Assembly (NCBI RefSeq): GCF_004339805.1
Contig: NZ_SLUI01000001.1
Span: 62,001-126,000 of the forward strand
From: Anaerospora hongkongensis
GTDB taxonomy: Bacteria > Bacillota > Negativicutes > Sporomusales > DSM-15969
Reading direction: 5' to 3'
DNA length: 64,000 nucleotides
Shown here: one piece after another, positions 16,844 to 25,863 of the stretch
Position numbering within the stretch: the stretch's first letter is position 1
How the letters are laid out: each line of letters starts with the position of its first letter
Translations under genes and position numbers: made by a program
Notes under the pieces: generated by a model
What the model was told of the DNA's origin: nothing
The model's input: only the letters and a program-made list of their open reading frames with translations
The model's database searches: none

Positions 16844-18046
16844 CTATCCTTCGATAATTCCTTTGGCCTTTAATTCTGTCAGTTTTGCTTCATCATAGCC
16901 AAGGTATGTCTTTAAAAATTCGTGCGTATGCTGTCCCAGCTCCGGTGCTGGTGTATTAATTTTGCATTCAGTTTCCGAAAATTTAATATGACATCCAGTC
17001 AATGTGGTTTTCCCAGCCTTAGGATGATCTACTTCCACAAACATTTCCCGTGCTCCGGCTATATGAGGATCTTTAGTTATATCGGAAACTTTGTTAACCG
17101 GTGCTGCCGGGCAGCCTTTCTTCAAGAGGTCATTGATAATATCATCGGCCGACTTATCTTTAGCCCATTCTTCAATAATTGGTTTTAAAGCGGCATGATT
17201 TTTAACACGATCGGCGTTTTCCTTAAAGCGCGGATCTTCCAGCAAATCATTTCGCCCCATATAATCAGTCAACAGGGCAAACAACTTGTTATTACCAGCG
17301 CCAATAATAAAGGTTTTATCCTTTGCTTTAAAAGTATCATAAGGATATACCGATTCATAACGGTTACCAATGCGCTCAGGATCCTTACCTGTTGCAAAAT
17401 AAATTTGCGTAATAATTTCCATACCGGATACAACAGAATCGACCAGAGCCACATCTACTTTGTCTCCATGGCCGTTTTGTAATTTATTCGAATAAGCAGC
17501 CAAAATACCAATGGTCATATTAAGCCCTGCCAAAACGTCAGCAATAGCCGTTCCGCTACGGGTTGGTTCACCATCAGGCCAGCCTGTAGTACTCATTAGT
17601 CCGCCCATTCCTTGGCCAATGATATCGTAGCCGGGACGCTTTGCATAAGGACCATAATGACCGAAGCCAGATACAGCGCCATAAATAAGACCGGGATGAA
17701 TCTTTTTTAAGTCGTCATAACCAAGGCCTAGCTTTTCCATAGTTCCAGGGCGGAAGTTTTCCAGCAGGATATCAAATTCTTTTATAAGTTCTTTGAAAAT
17801 CGAACGGCCTGCTTCTTCTTTTAAATTAATGACAATCGATTTTTTATTGCGATTTAAATTCATGAAATACGCTGATTCACCATTAATCATTGGTGTAAAG
17901 CCACGCGAATCATCACCATGGCCAGGAACCTCCAGTTTCACCACTTCTGCTCCCATATCAGCTAAGATCATTCCGCTGTACGGTCCTGCCAGAACCCGTG
18001 TCAAATCTAAAACTCGAACTCCATCTAATACTCCGCAATTTCCCAT
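16844..18046 (-). CDS. Class III CoA-transferase (CaiB/BaiF family)
   Basis: A 400-residue family III CoA-transferase. Visible family motifs are VRVLDLTRVLAGPYSGMILADMGAEVVK at the N-terminus, NRNKKSIVINLK, LLENFRPGTMEKLGLGYDDL, and RSGTAIADVLAGL, whose Asp is the expected acyl-anhydride nucleophile. It would move CoA from a donor thioester to the carboxylate made by the neighbouring hydratase, giving the lyase its substrate. The start follows TAGGAGGATAT. It lies 12 bp behind the LeuD-like gene and 29 bp ahead of the lyase, inside the sigma-54-controlled operon. The actual acids cannot be read from sequence. Confidence 0.9.
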   Translation of the reverse strand: MGNCGVLDGVRVLDLTRVLAGPYSGMILADMGAEVVKLEVPGHGDDSRGFTPMINGESAYFMNLNRNKKSIVINLKEEAGRSIFKELIKEFDILLENFRPGTMEKLGLGYDDLKKIHPGLIYGAVSGFGHYGPYAKRPGYDIIGQGMGGLMSTTGWPDGEPTRSGTAIADVLAGLNMTIGILAAYSNKLQNGHGDKVDVALVDSVVSGMEIITQIYFATGKDPERIGNRYESVYPYDTFKAKDKTFIIGAGNNKLFALLTDYMGRNDLLEDPRFKENADRVKNHAALKPIIEEWAKDKSADDIINDLLKKGCPAAPVNKVSDITKDPHIAGAREMFVEVDHPKAGKTTLTGCHIKFSETECKINTPAPELGQHTHEFLKTYLGYDEAKLTELKAKGIIEG

Positions 18047-18058
18047 AACTATATCCTC

Positions 18059-18547
18059 CTAAAGTGTCTGTTTAAGAAATGGTACTAGACCACCATCATT
18101 AATCAAAACCATAATATGACTAGGAATTTTACTGCATCGATAGGTTTCGTTTTTTGTGTAATTTATGATAATTCCATTTGCAAGATCAATTGAAATATCA
18201 TCGTTGTCAGAAATTTTCTCTGTCTCTTCACACTCAATCGCCGGTATTCCCAGATTGATTGCATTGCGATAAAAAATTCGAGCAAAAAATTTTGCTACGA
18301 TCGCTCCAACCCCCAAATGTTTAAGGGCTAAAGGTGATGTCTCCCGGCTGGATCCGGAACCGAAATTGGCACCTGCTACTACAATGTCTCCCCTTTTTAT
18401 TCTTGTTGAAAAAGTAGGGTCGACTGCACTCATTGCGTATTTAGAGGCTTCAGCTACACTAAGTTCCATATACTGAGGCGGGGAAATAATATCTGTGTTT
18501 ATGTTGTCACCGAACTTAAGCACTTTGCCACAAATTGGTTTGCTCAT
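18059..18547 (-). CDS. Aconitase-family hydratase small subunit (LeuD/DmdB-like)
   Basis: The swivelling-domain subunit of a two-subunit aconitase-type (de)hydratase, 162 residues. The substrate-binding loop GSGSSRETSPLALKHLG is intact, and NIGIPAIEC follows it. It pairs with the large subunit 6-12 bp upstream. I chose the second ATG (18547), eight bases after AGGAGGAA; the first ATG at 18553 is only two bases from that ribosome site. Automated pipelines would call this isopropylmalate dehydratase, but no leuA, leuB or other leucine gene is present, and the cluster argues for a catabolic hydratase. Confidence 0.88.
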   Translation of the reverse strand: MSKPICGKVLKFGDNINTDIISPPQYMELSVAEASKYAMSAVDPTFSTRIKRGDIVVAGANFGSGSSRETSPLALKHLGVGAIVAKFFARIFYRNAINLGIPAIECEETEKISDNDDISIDLANGIIINYTKNETYRCSKIPSHIMVLINDGGLVPFLKQTL

Positions 18548-18559
18548 ATCCATTTCCTC

Positions 18560-19822
18560 CTACAATAAGTCCCGCGGATCTGTAATGATGCCTGTAACAG
18601 CACTGGCTGCTACTACTAACGGTGATGCCAGATAAATATTCGACTCTTTGCTTCCCATACGGCCAAGGAAATTGCGATTCGTAGACGAAATACAGTTTTC
18701 ACCACTCGCCAGTAAGCCCGAGTGAAGTCCCACGCATACCCCGCATGAAGGGGCCATAATGGTAGCTCCAGCCTCAATCAATGTCTCCAAAATGCCCTCT
18801 TTATTAGCTCTTATCCAGACTTCTTGTGACGCCGGAGAAACCAAAAGCCTTGTTCCCCTCTTGATTTTTTTCCCGCTCAAAATCCGCGCTGCCGCTTCAA
18901 GATCGCTATATCTTCCACCGGTGCAAGAACCGATATATGCTTGATGAATCTGAATGTTTTTCACATTCGTAACTTCAGTAACGTTATCAACTTCGTGGGG
19001 GCATGCAACAACAGGAGCAAGTTTTTCTGCTTGAAAGGTGTAGGTTGCACAATATGTGGCATCAGCATCACTGCTAAAGCACGTATAGTCTTTAGTAATT
19101 CCATGTTTTCGTAAATATTGTTTAACTTTTTCATCCGCTTCCATCAACCCAGCTTTGGCACCCATTTCCACCGCCATATTGGTAATTGCCATACGTTCAT
19201 CTAGACTGAGGCTTTTTATTGTATCGCCTATATATTCCACTGCCTTATAGGTGGCTCCACTGTGACCAATTTCACCAATGGTTTTAAGTGAAATATCTTT
19301 AGCCATTACGCCGTCAGGTAAAATGCCATCCCACTTCACTTGAATGGTTTCAGGAACTCTTAACCATGTCTTTCCCGTAAGCAAAATCCCCAGCATTTCT
19401 GTTGAACCAATCCCGCTGGCAAATGCTCCTAAAGACCCACCCATGCACGTGTGCGAATCAGTACCTAAAACTATGGTTCCTGGAAGCACATGACCGTTTT
19501 CTGCCATGACCTGATGACACGGACCAGCGAACTCATAATAGTTTTCAATTCCATGGCTGGCAGCCCACTCTCTGGTAAATTTCACAATTTCTGCCTGATT
19601 AATGTTGGCCGGAGGCGTGTAATGATCAGATATAATCACTACTTTATCTCTGTACCAGACCTCATCTTTGATATCCAGCATTTTTTCTGCAATTTCAACT
19701 CTCGGTCCCAGGATATCATCCATCATGGCCATATCTACATTAACCCATAAAATATCTCCAGCCGAAGCACTTTCCTGATTGGCCGCTCGGGCTAGTATCT
19801 TCTCAGACATTGTTTTTCCCAA
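18560..19822 (-). CDS. Aconitase-family hydratase large subunit (LeuC/DmdA-like), 4Fe-4S
   Basis: A 420-residue catalytic subunit of the short LeuC/homoaconitase type. Three Fe-S ligand cysteines are in GSCTGG and SCGVCVG; DSHTCMGGSLGAFASG and ISDHYTPPANINQAE are family motifs. The enzyme adds or removes water at a C=C bond of a dicarboxylate, in the cytoplasm, and is oxygen-sensitive. The TTG start at 19822 has AAGGTGA 7 bases upstream; the ATG at 19810 is the alternative. Dimethylmaleate hydratase of the nicotinate pathway is built from such LeuCD-like subunits, and the PrpF-like neighbour fits that comparison. Leucine biosynthesis cannot be excluded from this protein alone. Confidence 0.88.
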   Translation of the reverse strand: MGKTMSEKILARAANQESASAGDILWVNVDMAMMDDILGPRVEIAEKMLDIKDEVWYRDKVVIISDHYTPPANINQAEIVKFTREWAASHGIENYYEFAGPCHQVMAENGHVLPGTIVLGTDSHTCMGGSLGAFASGIGSTEMLGILLTGKTWLRVPETIQVKWDGILPDGVMAKDISLKTIGEIGHSGATYKAVEYIGDTIKSLSLDERMAITNMAVEMGAKAGLMEADEKVKQYLRKHGITKDYTCFSSDADATYCATYTFQAEKLAPVVACPHEVDNVTEVTNVKNIQIHQAYIGSCTGGRYSDLEAAARILSGKKIKRGTRLLVSPASQEVWIRANKEGILETLIEAGATIMAPSCGVCVGLHSGLLASGENCISSTNRNFLGRMGSKESNIYLASPLVVAASAVTGIITDPRDLL

Positions 19823-19887
19823 AATGATATCACCTTCTACTTGTATTTATTCGTACGTGAACGCCCCACTAGCCAATCGTCCCACCA

Positions 19888-21048
19888 TTACTTCCGAACT
19901 GTTTTACGCACATACACATAGCCATCCATTATTCTTCTTGCGGTCCGATATACTCCGATACGTTTGAGTTTGACTTCTCCACTTATCACTTCAGCTTCAG
20001 ATTCCACCGGAATAACGCCACCTGGATGACCGATATTCACACTCGGCCTAGTTTTAGCTTCTTCACGTAGTACTTCCCATGCGATGCTTCCTGGTACCCG
20101 AACTGCAGCTCCCGTACACACCGTTCCGGTTACTGGATAGGTTTTATGCATCCTTAACATAAACAGCAAACGAGAAACAATATCTATTTCTTCTGCATTG
20201 ACTTTTTCACCACTGATACTGGTATAGTCAGCCGGCGGGCTAACGATAGCAAAAAAAGGAGCATACGGACTTTTAATAGCTGCTGCTTCTGGGGTTTTAA
20301 CCAGTCCAAAAATTACAGCAGCTCGTCCCCGTATCTTTTCGATCGTAGCCATAAGGTCTTTATTTGCTTCGATCTCATTGGGACTTTCCGTCCCACTCAT
20401 TCCTAAACTATTCGCATGAATAAATACCAGGGGATTGCCGGCATCAACTAAAGAAACTTCATAATCTTTTCCGTCGACAGAAATTACATCTTTGGCATTC
20501 CCTGTCGGCAATAACTTTCCAGTAATAGCACCTGCTGTATCTGACCAATCCAGCGTAATCTTAGCGCCTGTTCCCGGAACGCCATCAATGGAATAATCGC
20601 CTTCCACACAGGCCTTTCCATTTTTTACGGGAACCTCTGCAACCAAGATATTATTACTATTAGTAAGGTGGATTCGCACAGTAGTTACTGGTTCAACAGG
20701 TTCGACAAAACCTTCATCTATGGCAAACGGGCCTACAGCTGCTGATATATTCCCACAATTTCCACCGTAATCAACAAACTTAGTTTCAAAGCTTACCTGA
20801 CCAAACGTATAGTCTACATCAGCATCTGGACGGCTTGGCGGAGAAATGATAGCTAGTTTACTGGTCAAAACATCGGCACCGCCTAAGCCATCGATTTGTC
20901 TCAGATCAGGGCTTCCATAAATTGCACAAATAACTTCATCCCGCTTCTCAGGGTCTTTTGGCAATTCATTTTTCAAAATGAAGACTCCCTTACTGGTTCC
21001 CCCTCGGACAATAGAGCATTTCAGCATTTCCATTTCAGGGTGCATCAT
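19888..21048 (-). CDS. PrpF-family isomerase (methylitaconate or methylaconitate isomerase-like)
   Basis: A 386-residue protein of the diaminopimelate-epimerase fold, PrpF branch. The N-terminal RGGTSKGVF motif, the GGNCGN active-site loop with its Cys, and a C-terminal VCTGAAVRVPGS segment are clear. Known members shift or isomerise double bonds of branched unsaturated di- or tricarboxylates: PrpF on 2-methyl-aconitate and Mii on 3-methylitaconate/dimethylmaleate. It is the first gene of the sigma-54 cluster, 66 bp before the LeuC-like gene, so it likely prepares the hydratase substrate. Two adjacent ATGs (21048, 21045) follow AGGAGGA. No prpB, prpC or prpD gene is nearby, arguing against a methylcitrate cycle. 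Confidence 0.87.
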   Translation of the reverse strand: MMHPEMEMLKCSIVRGGTSKGVFILKNELPKDPEKRDEVICAIYGSPDLRQIDGLGGADVLTSKLAIISPPSRPDADVDYTFGQVSFETKFVDYGGNCGNISAAVGPFAIDEGFVEPVEPVTTVRIHLTNSNNILVAEVPVKNGKACVEGDYSIDGVPGTGAKITLDWSDTAGAITGKLLPTGNAKDVISVDGKDYEVSLVDAGNPLVFIHANSLGMSGTESPNEIEANKDLMATIEKIRGRAAVIFGLVKTPEAAAIKSPYAPFFAIVSPPADYTSISGEKVNAEEIDIVSRLLFMLRMHKTYPVTGTVCTGAAVRVPGSIAWEVLREEAKTRPSVNIGHPGGVIPVESEAEVISGEVKLKRIGVYRTARRIMDGYVYVRKTVRK

Positions 21049-21109
21049 AATTCCTCCTAATTTTTCATTAACATGAAATATCTAAGATTTCTGTTTGATC
21101 TATCTATTC

Positions 21110-21125
21110 GCAACTATCATGCCAA
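21110..21125 (-). promoter_or_regulatory. Sigma-54 (-24/-12) promoter of the PrpF-LeuCD-CaiB-lyase operon
   Basis: On the minus strand the sequence is TTGGCATGATAGTTGC. It has the invariant GG (21122-21123) and GC (21110-21111) at the required spacing, and it differs from consensus TTGGCACGN4TTGC at a single position. It lies about 60 bp before the prpF-like start and matches the presence of a sigma-54 activator in the cluster. Confidence 0.85.
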
Positions 21126-21165
21126 CTAAAAAATCTAGCAATTTGGACGCATTTTAAAATTATCA

Positions 21166-21181
21166 GTCTCATTTTTGAAAC
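21166..21181. promoter_or_regulatory. Upstream activator site 1 (proximal)
   Basis: GTTTCAAAAATGAGAC on the minus strand is a palindrome with one mismatch (GTTTCA, four bases, TGAGAC). It lies about 50 bp upstream of the -24 element, in enhancer position. An almost identical copy lies at 21235-21250. Fis-type helix-turn-helix dimers bind such sites. Confidence 0.7.
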
Positions 21182-21234
21182 ACCAAAAAGCTATTATGCC
21201 TTATTTTTCTTTTAAAAACCGAAATATCACCCCA

Positions 21235-21250
21235 CTCTCATTTTTGAAAC
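21235..21250. promoter_or_regulatory. Upstream activator site 2 (distal)
   Basis: GTTTCAAAAATGAGAG on the minus strand matches 15 of 16 bases of the proximal site, 69 bp away in the same orientation. Two sites at about -75 and -143 relative to the predicted start are normal for sigma-54 enhancers. Apart from this pair, the promoter and the terminator at 21278-21320, the gene-free stretch 21049-21362 shows nothing more. Confidence 0.7.
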
Positions 21251-21277
21251 GTCCTTCTTAATTTTGATGTGCAAATA

Positions 21278-21320
21278 AAAGGAACCAGCTAAGGGAATTG
21301 TTTTCCCAGCTGGTTCCTTT
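21278..21320 (-). terminator. Terminator of the ABC transporter gene
   Basis: AAAGGAACCAGCT pairs with AGCTGGTTCCTTT over 13 bp, with a further GGGAA/TTCCC pairing inside. On the minus strand it is followed by TATTTGCAC. It lies 43 bp past the transporter stop codon and insulates the sigma-54 region from read-through. Confidence 0.8.
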
Positions 21321-21362
21321 ATATCATGTGGCAACACTATAGAATTCGCTTCAACGCAGTTT

Positions 21363-23093
21363 CTACTGGTTTTCAGTACTGAATTGAATCTTGTACAGCT
21401 TACTGTATAAACCATCTGCCTTAACCAGCGCTTCATGATTACCGTGCTCCACTATTTTGCCATTTTCCATAACAAGAATTAAATGAGCACGTTGCACTGT
21501 TGCTAATCGGTGAGCAATAACAAAAGAAGTCCGTCCAATCATCAGCCTATCGAGTGCTTGCTGCACCAGCAGTTCGCTCTCAGTATCCAATGCTGAAGTG
21601 GCTTCATCCAGGATCAATATCCGCGGATTCTTTAAAACAGCTCTGGCTATGGCAATGCGCTGCCGCTGTCCACCGGATAGCTGAGCGCCGCGCTCTCCAA
21701 CCGGAGTTTCATATCCATCAGCCATTTCCATGATAAAATTATGTGCATTAGCCACTTTTGCCGCTGCAATTACCTCTTCCTTAGCAGCCTCTAAATTTCC
21801 GTAAATAATATTTTGAAATATTGTACCGCTAAATAAAATTGTTTCCTGCGGAACAATGCCGACTTGAGCGCGCAAGGACTGTAAGGTAACGGCTTGAATA
21901 TCGATGTTATCAATCCGGATCGAGCCAGCTACAGGATCATAAAACCGGGGAATTAGATTGACCACCGTTGTTTTCCCGGCACCGCTAGGTCCTACGATCG
22001 CGATCAACTCTCCCGGCCTGGCTTCAAAAGACATATCCGTTACAACAGGTTTGCCTGGGTTATATGCAAAGGAGACGTTCTGAAAGGTAACATACCCGGC
22101 TACAGGTCCTAACTCTTTAGCCCCTTCTAAATCTTTGATTTCCGGTTCGATATCCAGTACTTCAAAGATGCGCTGCGCTGCCGCTAACGCCCGCTGTATA
22201 TCTGCATAGATATTGCTCAGCCGTTTGACAGGAGTAGGAAGATTAATTACATATACTAAGAAGGAGATTAAAGCTCCAGAAGTTAAATGACCACTTATCA
22301 CTTCGTGTCCGCCGAACCAAATAATCGCCGTAATACCAATGGTGGAAAGAATATTAATAATCGGTGTTATAACCGCCATGACTTGAACAATCTTCATTTG
22401 CGCCTGGAAATTCCGTGAGTTTTCGTAATCAAAACGCTCTAGTTCATAGCTCTCCCGGGCGAAGGATTTAATAACGCTGACAGCCAGGATGGTTTCTTGC
22501 AGAAAAGCAGTGATATCGGCTGCCCGCTCTTGTAAAGTCCGGCTCTTGATCCGCATTTTTTGCCCGGATATATTGATTGTATACAGAATAAGTGGAAAAG
22601 TAAGAAACATCAATAAGGACAGTTTCCAGTCAATATAGAGCAGCAGCAGAATCGACCCGGCTAATGTTACCGAGTAATTCACAAAATCAATTACATTGTT
22701 GACTAAGGCGGTTTGCAGTGCAGCAACGTCATTCGTAACATAGCTCATAATGGTTCCGACGGAACGCTTTTCAAAAAATGCTATTGATAGCTTCTGCAGA
22801 TGTTGATACAAATCTCTGCGGATATCGATGATAATTTTTTGACTGGAAAAAGCCATAAGGTAGGTTTGCCCGTACATCGCCATCCCTTGGATGACGATTA
22901 AGACAAGAACCGTGACTGCTATGAGATTAAGTGTATCCGTATCTTTGGTCGACAAAACCTGATCAATTACCTCCCCGATAATCTTGGGCAGATATAGATT
23001 GACCGCCGAGGCTAGGATGGTACAAGCCAATGCGCTGATAATCAACAAACTGTATGGCTTTATGTACCACCAAACACGAGCATACAGGCTCAT
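21363..23093 (-). CDS. ABC exporter, fused membrane and ATPase domains (MsbA/BmrA-like)
   Basis: A 576-residue half-transporter that works as a homodimer or heterodimer. Six membrane helices occupy about residues 1-310, and the nucleotide-binding domain about 335-576. The domain has Walker [10 protein letters not shown], signature LSGGQRQR, Walker B ILILDEATSALD and the switch His in FVIAHRLATV. The family exports lipids, peptides or drugs; nothing in the context defines the cargo. The gene is flanked by its own terminator and by the hslO terminator, so it is monocistronic. Confidence 0.93.
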   Translation of the reverse strand: MSLYARVWWYIKPYSLLIISALACTILASAVNLYLPKIIGEVIDQVLSTKDTDTLNLIAVTVLVLIVIQGMAMYGQTYLMAFSSQKIIIDIRRDLYQHLQKLSIAFFEKRSVGTIMSYVTNDVAALQTALVNNVIDFVNYSVTLAGSILLLLYIDWKLSLLMFLTFPLILYTINISGQKMRIKSRTLQERAADITAFLQETILAVSVIKSFARESYELERFDYENSRNFQAQMKIVQVMAVITPIINILSTIGITAIIWFGGHEVISGHLTSGALISFLVYVINLPTPVKRLSNIYADIQRALAAAQRIFEVLDIEPEIKDLEGAKELGPVAGYVTFQNVSFAYNPGKPVVTDMSFEARPGELIAIVGPSGAGKTTVVNLIPRFYDPVAGSIRIDNIDIQAVTLQSLRAQVGIVPQETILFSGTIFQNIIYGNLEAAKEEVIAAAKVANAHNFIMEMADGYETPVGERGAQLSGGQRQRIAIARAVLKNPRILILDEATSALDTESELLVQQALDRLMIGRTSFVIAHRLATVQRAHLILVMENGKIVEHGNHEALVKADGLYSKLYKIQFSTENQ

Positions 23094-23163
23094 GATGACT
23101 CACCTCACTGTGAAATGTAAACTGTAGCATCATACCCCAAACAGCTTATAAAAATTCATATAA

Positions 23164-23201
23164 AAAGATGCCAGGCAGGTATTGTCCCTGCTGGCATCTT
23201 T
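23164..23201 (-). terminator. Terminator of hslO
   Basis: AAAGATGCCAG pairs with CTGGCATCTTT over 11 bp, extended by CAGG/CCTG inside the loop. It lies 30 bp past the hslO stop codon and is followed on the minus strand by TTTATATG. Confidence 0.75.
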
Positions 23202-23230
23202 ATTAATCATTATTAATCATCTTATAACTG

Positions 23231-24112
23231 TTACGATTCTTGTTGTTTTATGCTGTCAATTACAGCTTCCAATTCCGCTTTATTAAACTGATATTTTTCT
23301 GTGCAGAAGTGACAGCATAATTCAGCCTGTCCATCCTTAAGGATATCTGTGAGCTCTTGTACCCCCAAACTGATTAAAGCCGTCGTCACCCGCTCACGGG
23401 AGCATTGGCAGCGAAACGTGAGTTCCATCGGTTCATAGAGATTTAGGTCCACTTCCATACCGGCAAAAATTTTGTGCATAATCGCCTGCCCGTCCATTCC
23501 CTGTTGAACAAGCTGAGAAATAGACCCTAAATTACTAAGATTGCTCTCAATCTGTTCCAGAGTAGCATCATCAGCGCCCGGCAGAGCCTGTACCATCAAG
23601 CCGCCGGCAGCAGCAACGGATAAATCCGGATTTACCAGAACACCAAGACTGATTGTCGAGGGCGTCTGTTCCGATATATAAAGGTAATTCGTCAGATCTT
23701 CAGCGATTTCACCGCTGACTAATTCTGCACTGCCGGTAAAGGGCTGTTTTAAACCGGTAAACCGCGTGACATAAATATTGCCGGCTCCTACAGCCTGCCC
23801 CACAGCTAATTTACCGTTATGAAGCGGCAGGTCAGTATGCGGCTCATCCACATAACCTCTTACCTTGCCGTCAGCCCAGGCGTCAGCTACGATCGCTCCT
23901 AACGGTCCATCTCCGTCTATACGAAGGGAAATACTTTCATCTGTTTTTAAATTAGCAGCTAACAACAGTGCACCTGTCATTGTTCTGCCAAGAGCTGCCG
24001 CCGCTATCGGATAGCAGTTATGCCGCTGTCTCGCTTCTTCCGTCAAATTGGTAGTTACAGCAACAAAGGCCCGCACCCCATTAGCGGTAGCCCGTAGTAA
24101 ATGATCTTGCAA
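23231..24112 (-). CDS. hslO: Hsp33 redox-regulated chaperone
   Basis: A 293-residue cytoplasmic holdase activated by oxidative unfolding. The zinc-binding redox switch near the C-terminus is complete: FRCQCSRE and LCCHFCTE supply the C-x-C and C-x2-C pairs. The N-terminal domain begins DHLLRATANGVRAFVAVTT, as usual. Length is normal. It lies 45 bp downstream of ribH on the same strand with its own ribosome site (GGAGGCAAT), so it may be the last gene of the riboflavin transcript or be read from an internal promoter. Confidence 0.95.
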   Translation of the reverse strand: MQDHLLRATANGVRAFVAVTTNLTEEARQRHNCYPIAAAALGRTMTGALLLAANLKTDESISLRIDGDGPLGAIVADAWADGKVRGYVDEPHTDLPLHNGKLAVGQAVGAGNIYVTRFTGLKQPFTGSAELVSGEIAEDLTNYLYISEQTPSTISLGVLVNPDLSVAAAGGLMVQALPGADDATLEQIESNLSNLGSISQLVQQGMDGQAIMHKIFAGMEVDLNLYEPMELTFRCQCSRERVTTALISLGVQELTDILKDGQAELCCHFCTEKYQFNKAELEAVIDSIKQQES

Positions 24113-24157
24113 AGTCTATTGCCTCCATATTGTTATTTCCCTGGAAATAATTTACAA

Positions 24158-24622
24158 TCAAATTTGACGCAGTAAATTAGCCATCTCAATGGCCGAGGTT
24201 GCAGCATCAAAGCCTTTATTGCCTGCTTTTGTGCCTGCCCGTTCAATGGCCTGCTCAATCGTTTCTGTTGTTAAAACACCAAAAATGGTTGGCACGCCGG
24301 TTTCCAGTCCGACATGGGCTACACCTTTTGATACTTCGGCACACACATAATCAAAGTGTGGCGTACTGCCGCGAATAACCGTTCCTAAGCAGATAACTGC
24401 ATCATATTTATTACTGAGAGCCATTTTCTTGGCTACCAGCGGTATTTCATAAGCGCCCGGAACCCAGGCTATTTCAATGTCTTCCTTCTCGGCACCATGA
24501 CGCTCCAGCGCATCCATAGCACCGCTCAGCAGCTTACCGGTAATAAATTCATTAAACCTGGCGACAATCACCCCGAAGCGCAAGCCTTGTGCTACTAATT
24601 TACCTTCATATACTTTACCCAT
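24158..24622 (-). CDS. ribH: 6,7-dimethyl-8-ribityllumazine synthase
   Basis: A 154-residue enzyme that condenses 5-amino-6-ribitylamino-uracil with 3,4-dihydroxy-2-butanone 4-phosphate. Family motifs [40 protein letters not shown] (catalytic His) and [19 protein letters not shown] are intact. The ATG at 24622 overlaps the ribBA stop by 8 bp and has GAGGAGGT upstream, which decides the start over a longer frame. It is the last gene of the ribDEBAH operon. Confidence 0.96.
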   Translation of the reverse strand: MGKVYEGKLVAQGLRFGVIVARFNEFITGKLLSGAMDALERHGAEKEDIEIAWVPGAYEIPLVAKKMALSNKYDAVICLGTVIRGSTPHFDYVCAEVSKGVAHVGLETGVPTIFGVLTTETIEQAIERAGTKAGNKGFDAATSAIEMANLLRQI

Positions 24623-25838
24623 TGTTGACCTCCTCATATTGTTTTAAAAAATGTCCAAGCTTAGCTTTTTTGACAGATAAATAGCGCTGGTTAAAACGGT
24701 TGGCTTTCATTTCAAGCGGAACACGCTCTGTAACAATTAACCCATACCCTTCCAGGCCTACCCGTTTCCGGGGATTGTTGGTTAGCAGCCGTACCTTCGT
24801 CAATCCAAGGTCAGCCAGGATCTGGGCACCTATGCCGTAATCTCGCAAATCAGGAGCGAAACCGAGAATTTCATTTGCTTCAACGGTATCTTTTCCGGTA
24901 TCCTGCAAAGCATAGGCCCGCATTTTATTGGCCAAGCCGATACCGCGGCCCTCTTGGCGCATATACAGCAAAACCCCTGCACCCTCTTTTTCAATACGCT
25001 GCATAGCAGCATCCAGCTGTTCGCCGCAATCGCAGCGGCATGAGCCGAAAACATCGCCGGTAAGGCATTCCGAGTGTACACGAACAAGCACACTGTCTTT
25101 ACTGGTTATATCGCCTTTAACAAGAGCGATATGACATTGTCCGTCTAACTCACTTTCATAGGCATAAAGCTGAAATTCACCATAGCGTGTGGGCATCCGG
25201 GTAACTGCCACCCGTTCAACATACTTTTCATGTTTTTTACGATACTTAATCAAGTCTGCAATGGTAATCATTTTTAAATTATGCTTGCGCACAAATTCAC
25301 TCAACTGAGGTACCCGGGCCATCGTCCCATCATCACTCATCACTTCACAAATAACCCCTGCCGGATATAATCCGGCTAATTTGGCTAAGTCAACTGCCGC
25401 TTCGGTATGGCCAGCTCTGCGCAATACTCCACCTTCGCAATAGCGCAGCGGAAAAATATGGCCGGGACGACGCAAATCTTCTGCCTTAGCATCAGAACAC
25501 AGAACCGTTTGAACTGTTTTGGCACGTTCAGGCGCAGAAATACCGGTCGATACATCATGAGCATCAATGGAAACAGTAAATGCAGTGCCTCGCAAGTCGG
25601 TATTATGGGTTACCATCGCACCAATTTCCAATTCATCCAGGCGTTCACCGACCAGAGGCATGCAAATCAGCCCGCGCCCATGAGTCGCCATAAAGTTAAT
25701 TGCTTCAGGCGTCGCCTTTTCGGCGGCCATGAGCAAATCACCCTCGTTTTCCCGGTCTTCATCATCTACGACAACAATCATGCGGCCATTTTTAATATCC
25801 TCAATCGCTTCTTCAATTGTGCTGAATACATTTTCCAT
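24615..25838 (-). CDS. ribBA: Bifunctional 3,4-dihydroxy-2-butanone 4-phosphate synthase / GTP cyclohydrolase II
   Basis: A 407-residue fusion. The N-terminal RibB half has [11 protein letters not shown] and the acidic and Thr residues of the active site ([20 protein letters not shown]). The C-terminal RibA half has the zinc cysteines [17 protein letters not shown] and the catalytic QEGRGIGL region. It makes both precursors of riboflavin, from ribulose 5-phosphate and GTP. The ATG at 25838 follows AAGGGAGTGAT; upstream codons lack a ribosome site. It sits between ribE (25 bp away) and ribH (overlapping), under FMN riboswitch control. The nearby rpe supplies the pentose phosphate interconversion but has its own transcript. 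Confidence 0.96.
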   Translation of the reverse strand: MENVFSTIEEAIEDIKNGRMIVVVDDEDRENEGDLLMAAEKATPEAINFMATHGRGLICMPLVGERLDELEIGAMVTHNTDLRGTAFTVSIDAHDVSTGISAPERAKTVQTVLCSDAKAEDLRRPGHIFPLRYCEGGVLRRAGHTEAAVDLAKLAGLYPAGVICEVMSDDGTMARVPQLSEFVRKHNLKMITIADLIKYRKKHEKYVERVAVTRMPTRYGEFQLYAYESELDGQCHIALVKGDITSKDSVLVRVHSECLTGDVFGSCRCDCGEQLDAAMQRIEKEGAGVLLYMRQEGRGIGLANKMRAYALQDTGKDTVEANEILGFAPDLRDYGIGAQILADLGLTKVRLLTNNPRKRVGLEGYGLIVTERVPLEMKANRFNQRYLSVKKAKLGHFLKQYEEVNNG

Positions 25839-25863
25839 CAGAATCACTCCCTTAACTCTTCTC

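Noticed and set aside
18059..19822. Calling the aconitase-family pair leuC and leuD
   Set aside because: No other leucine genes are present, and the sigma-54 catabolic context with a PrpF-like isomerase, CoA-transferase and lyase argues for a different substrate.
21227..21436. 69-codon minus-strand frame between the ABC gene and the sigma-54 region
   Set aside because: It overlaps the transporter C-terminus, a terminator and an enhancer site; no support for translation.
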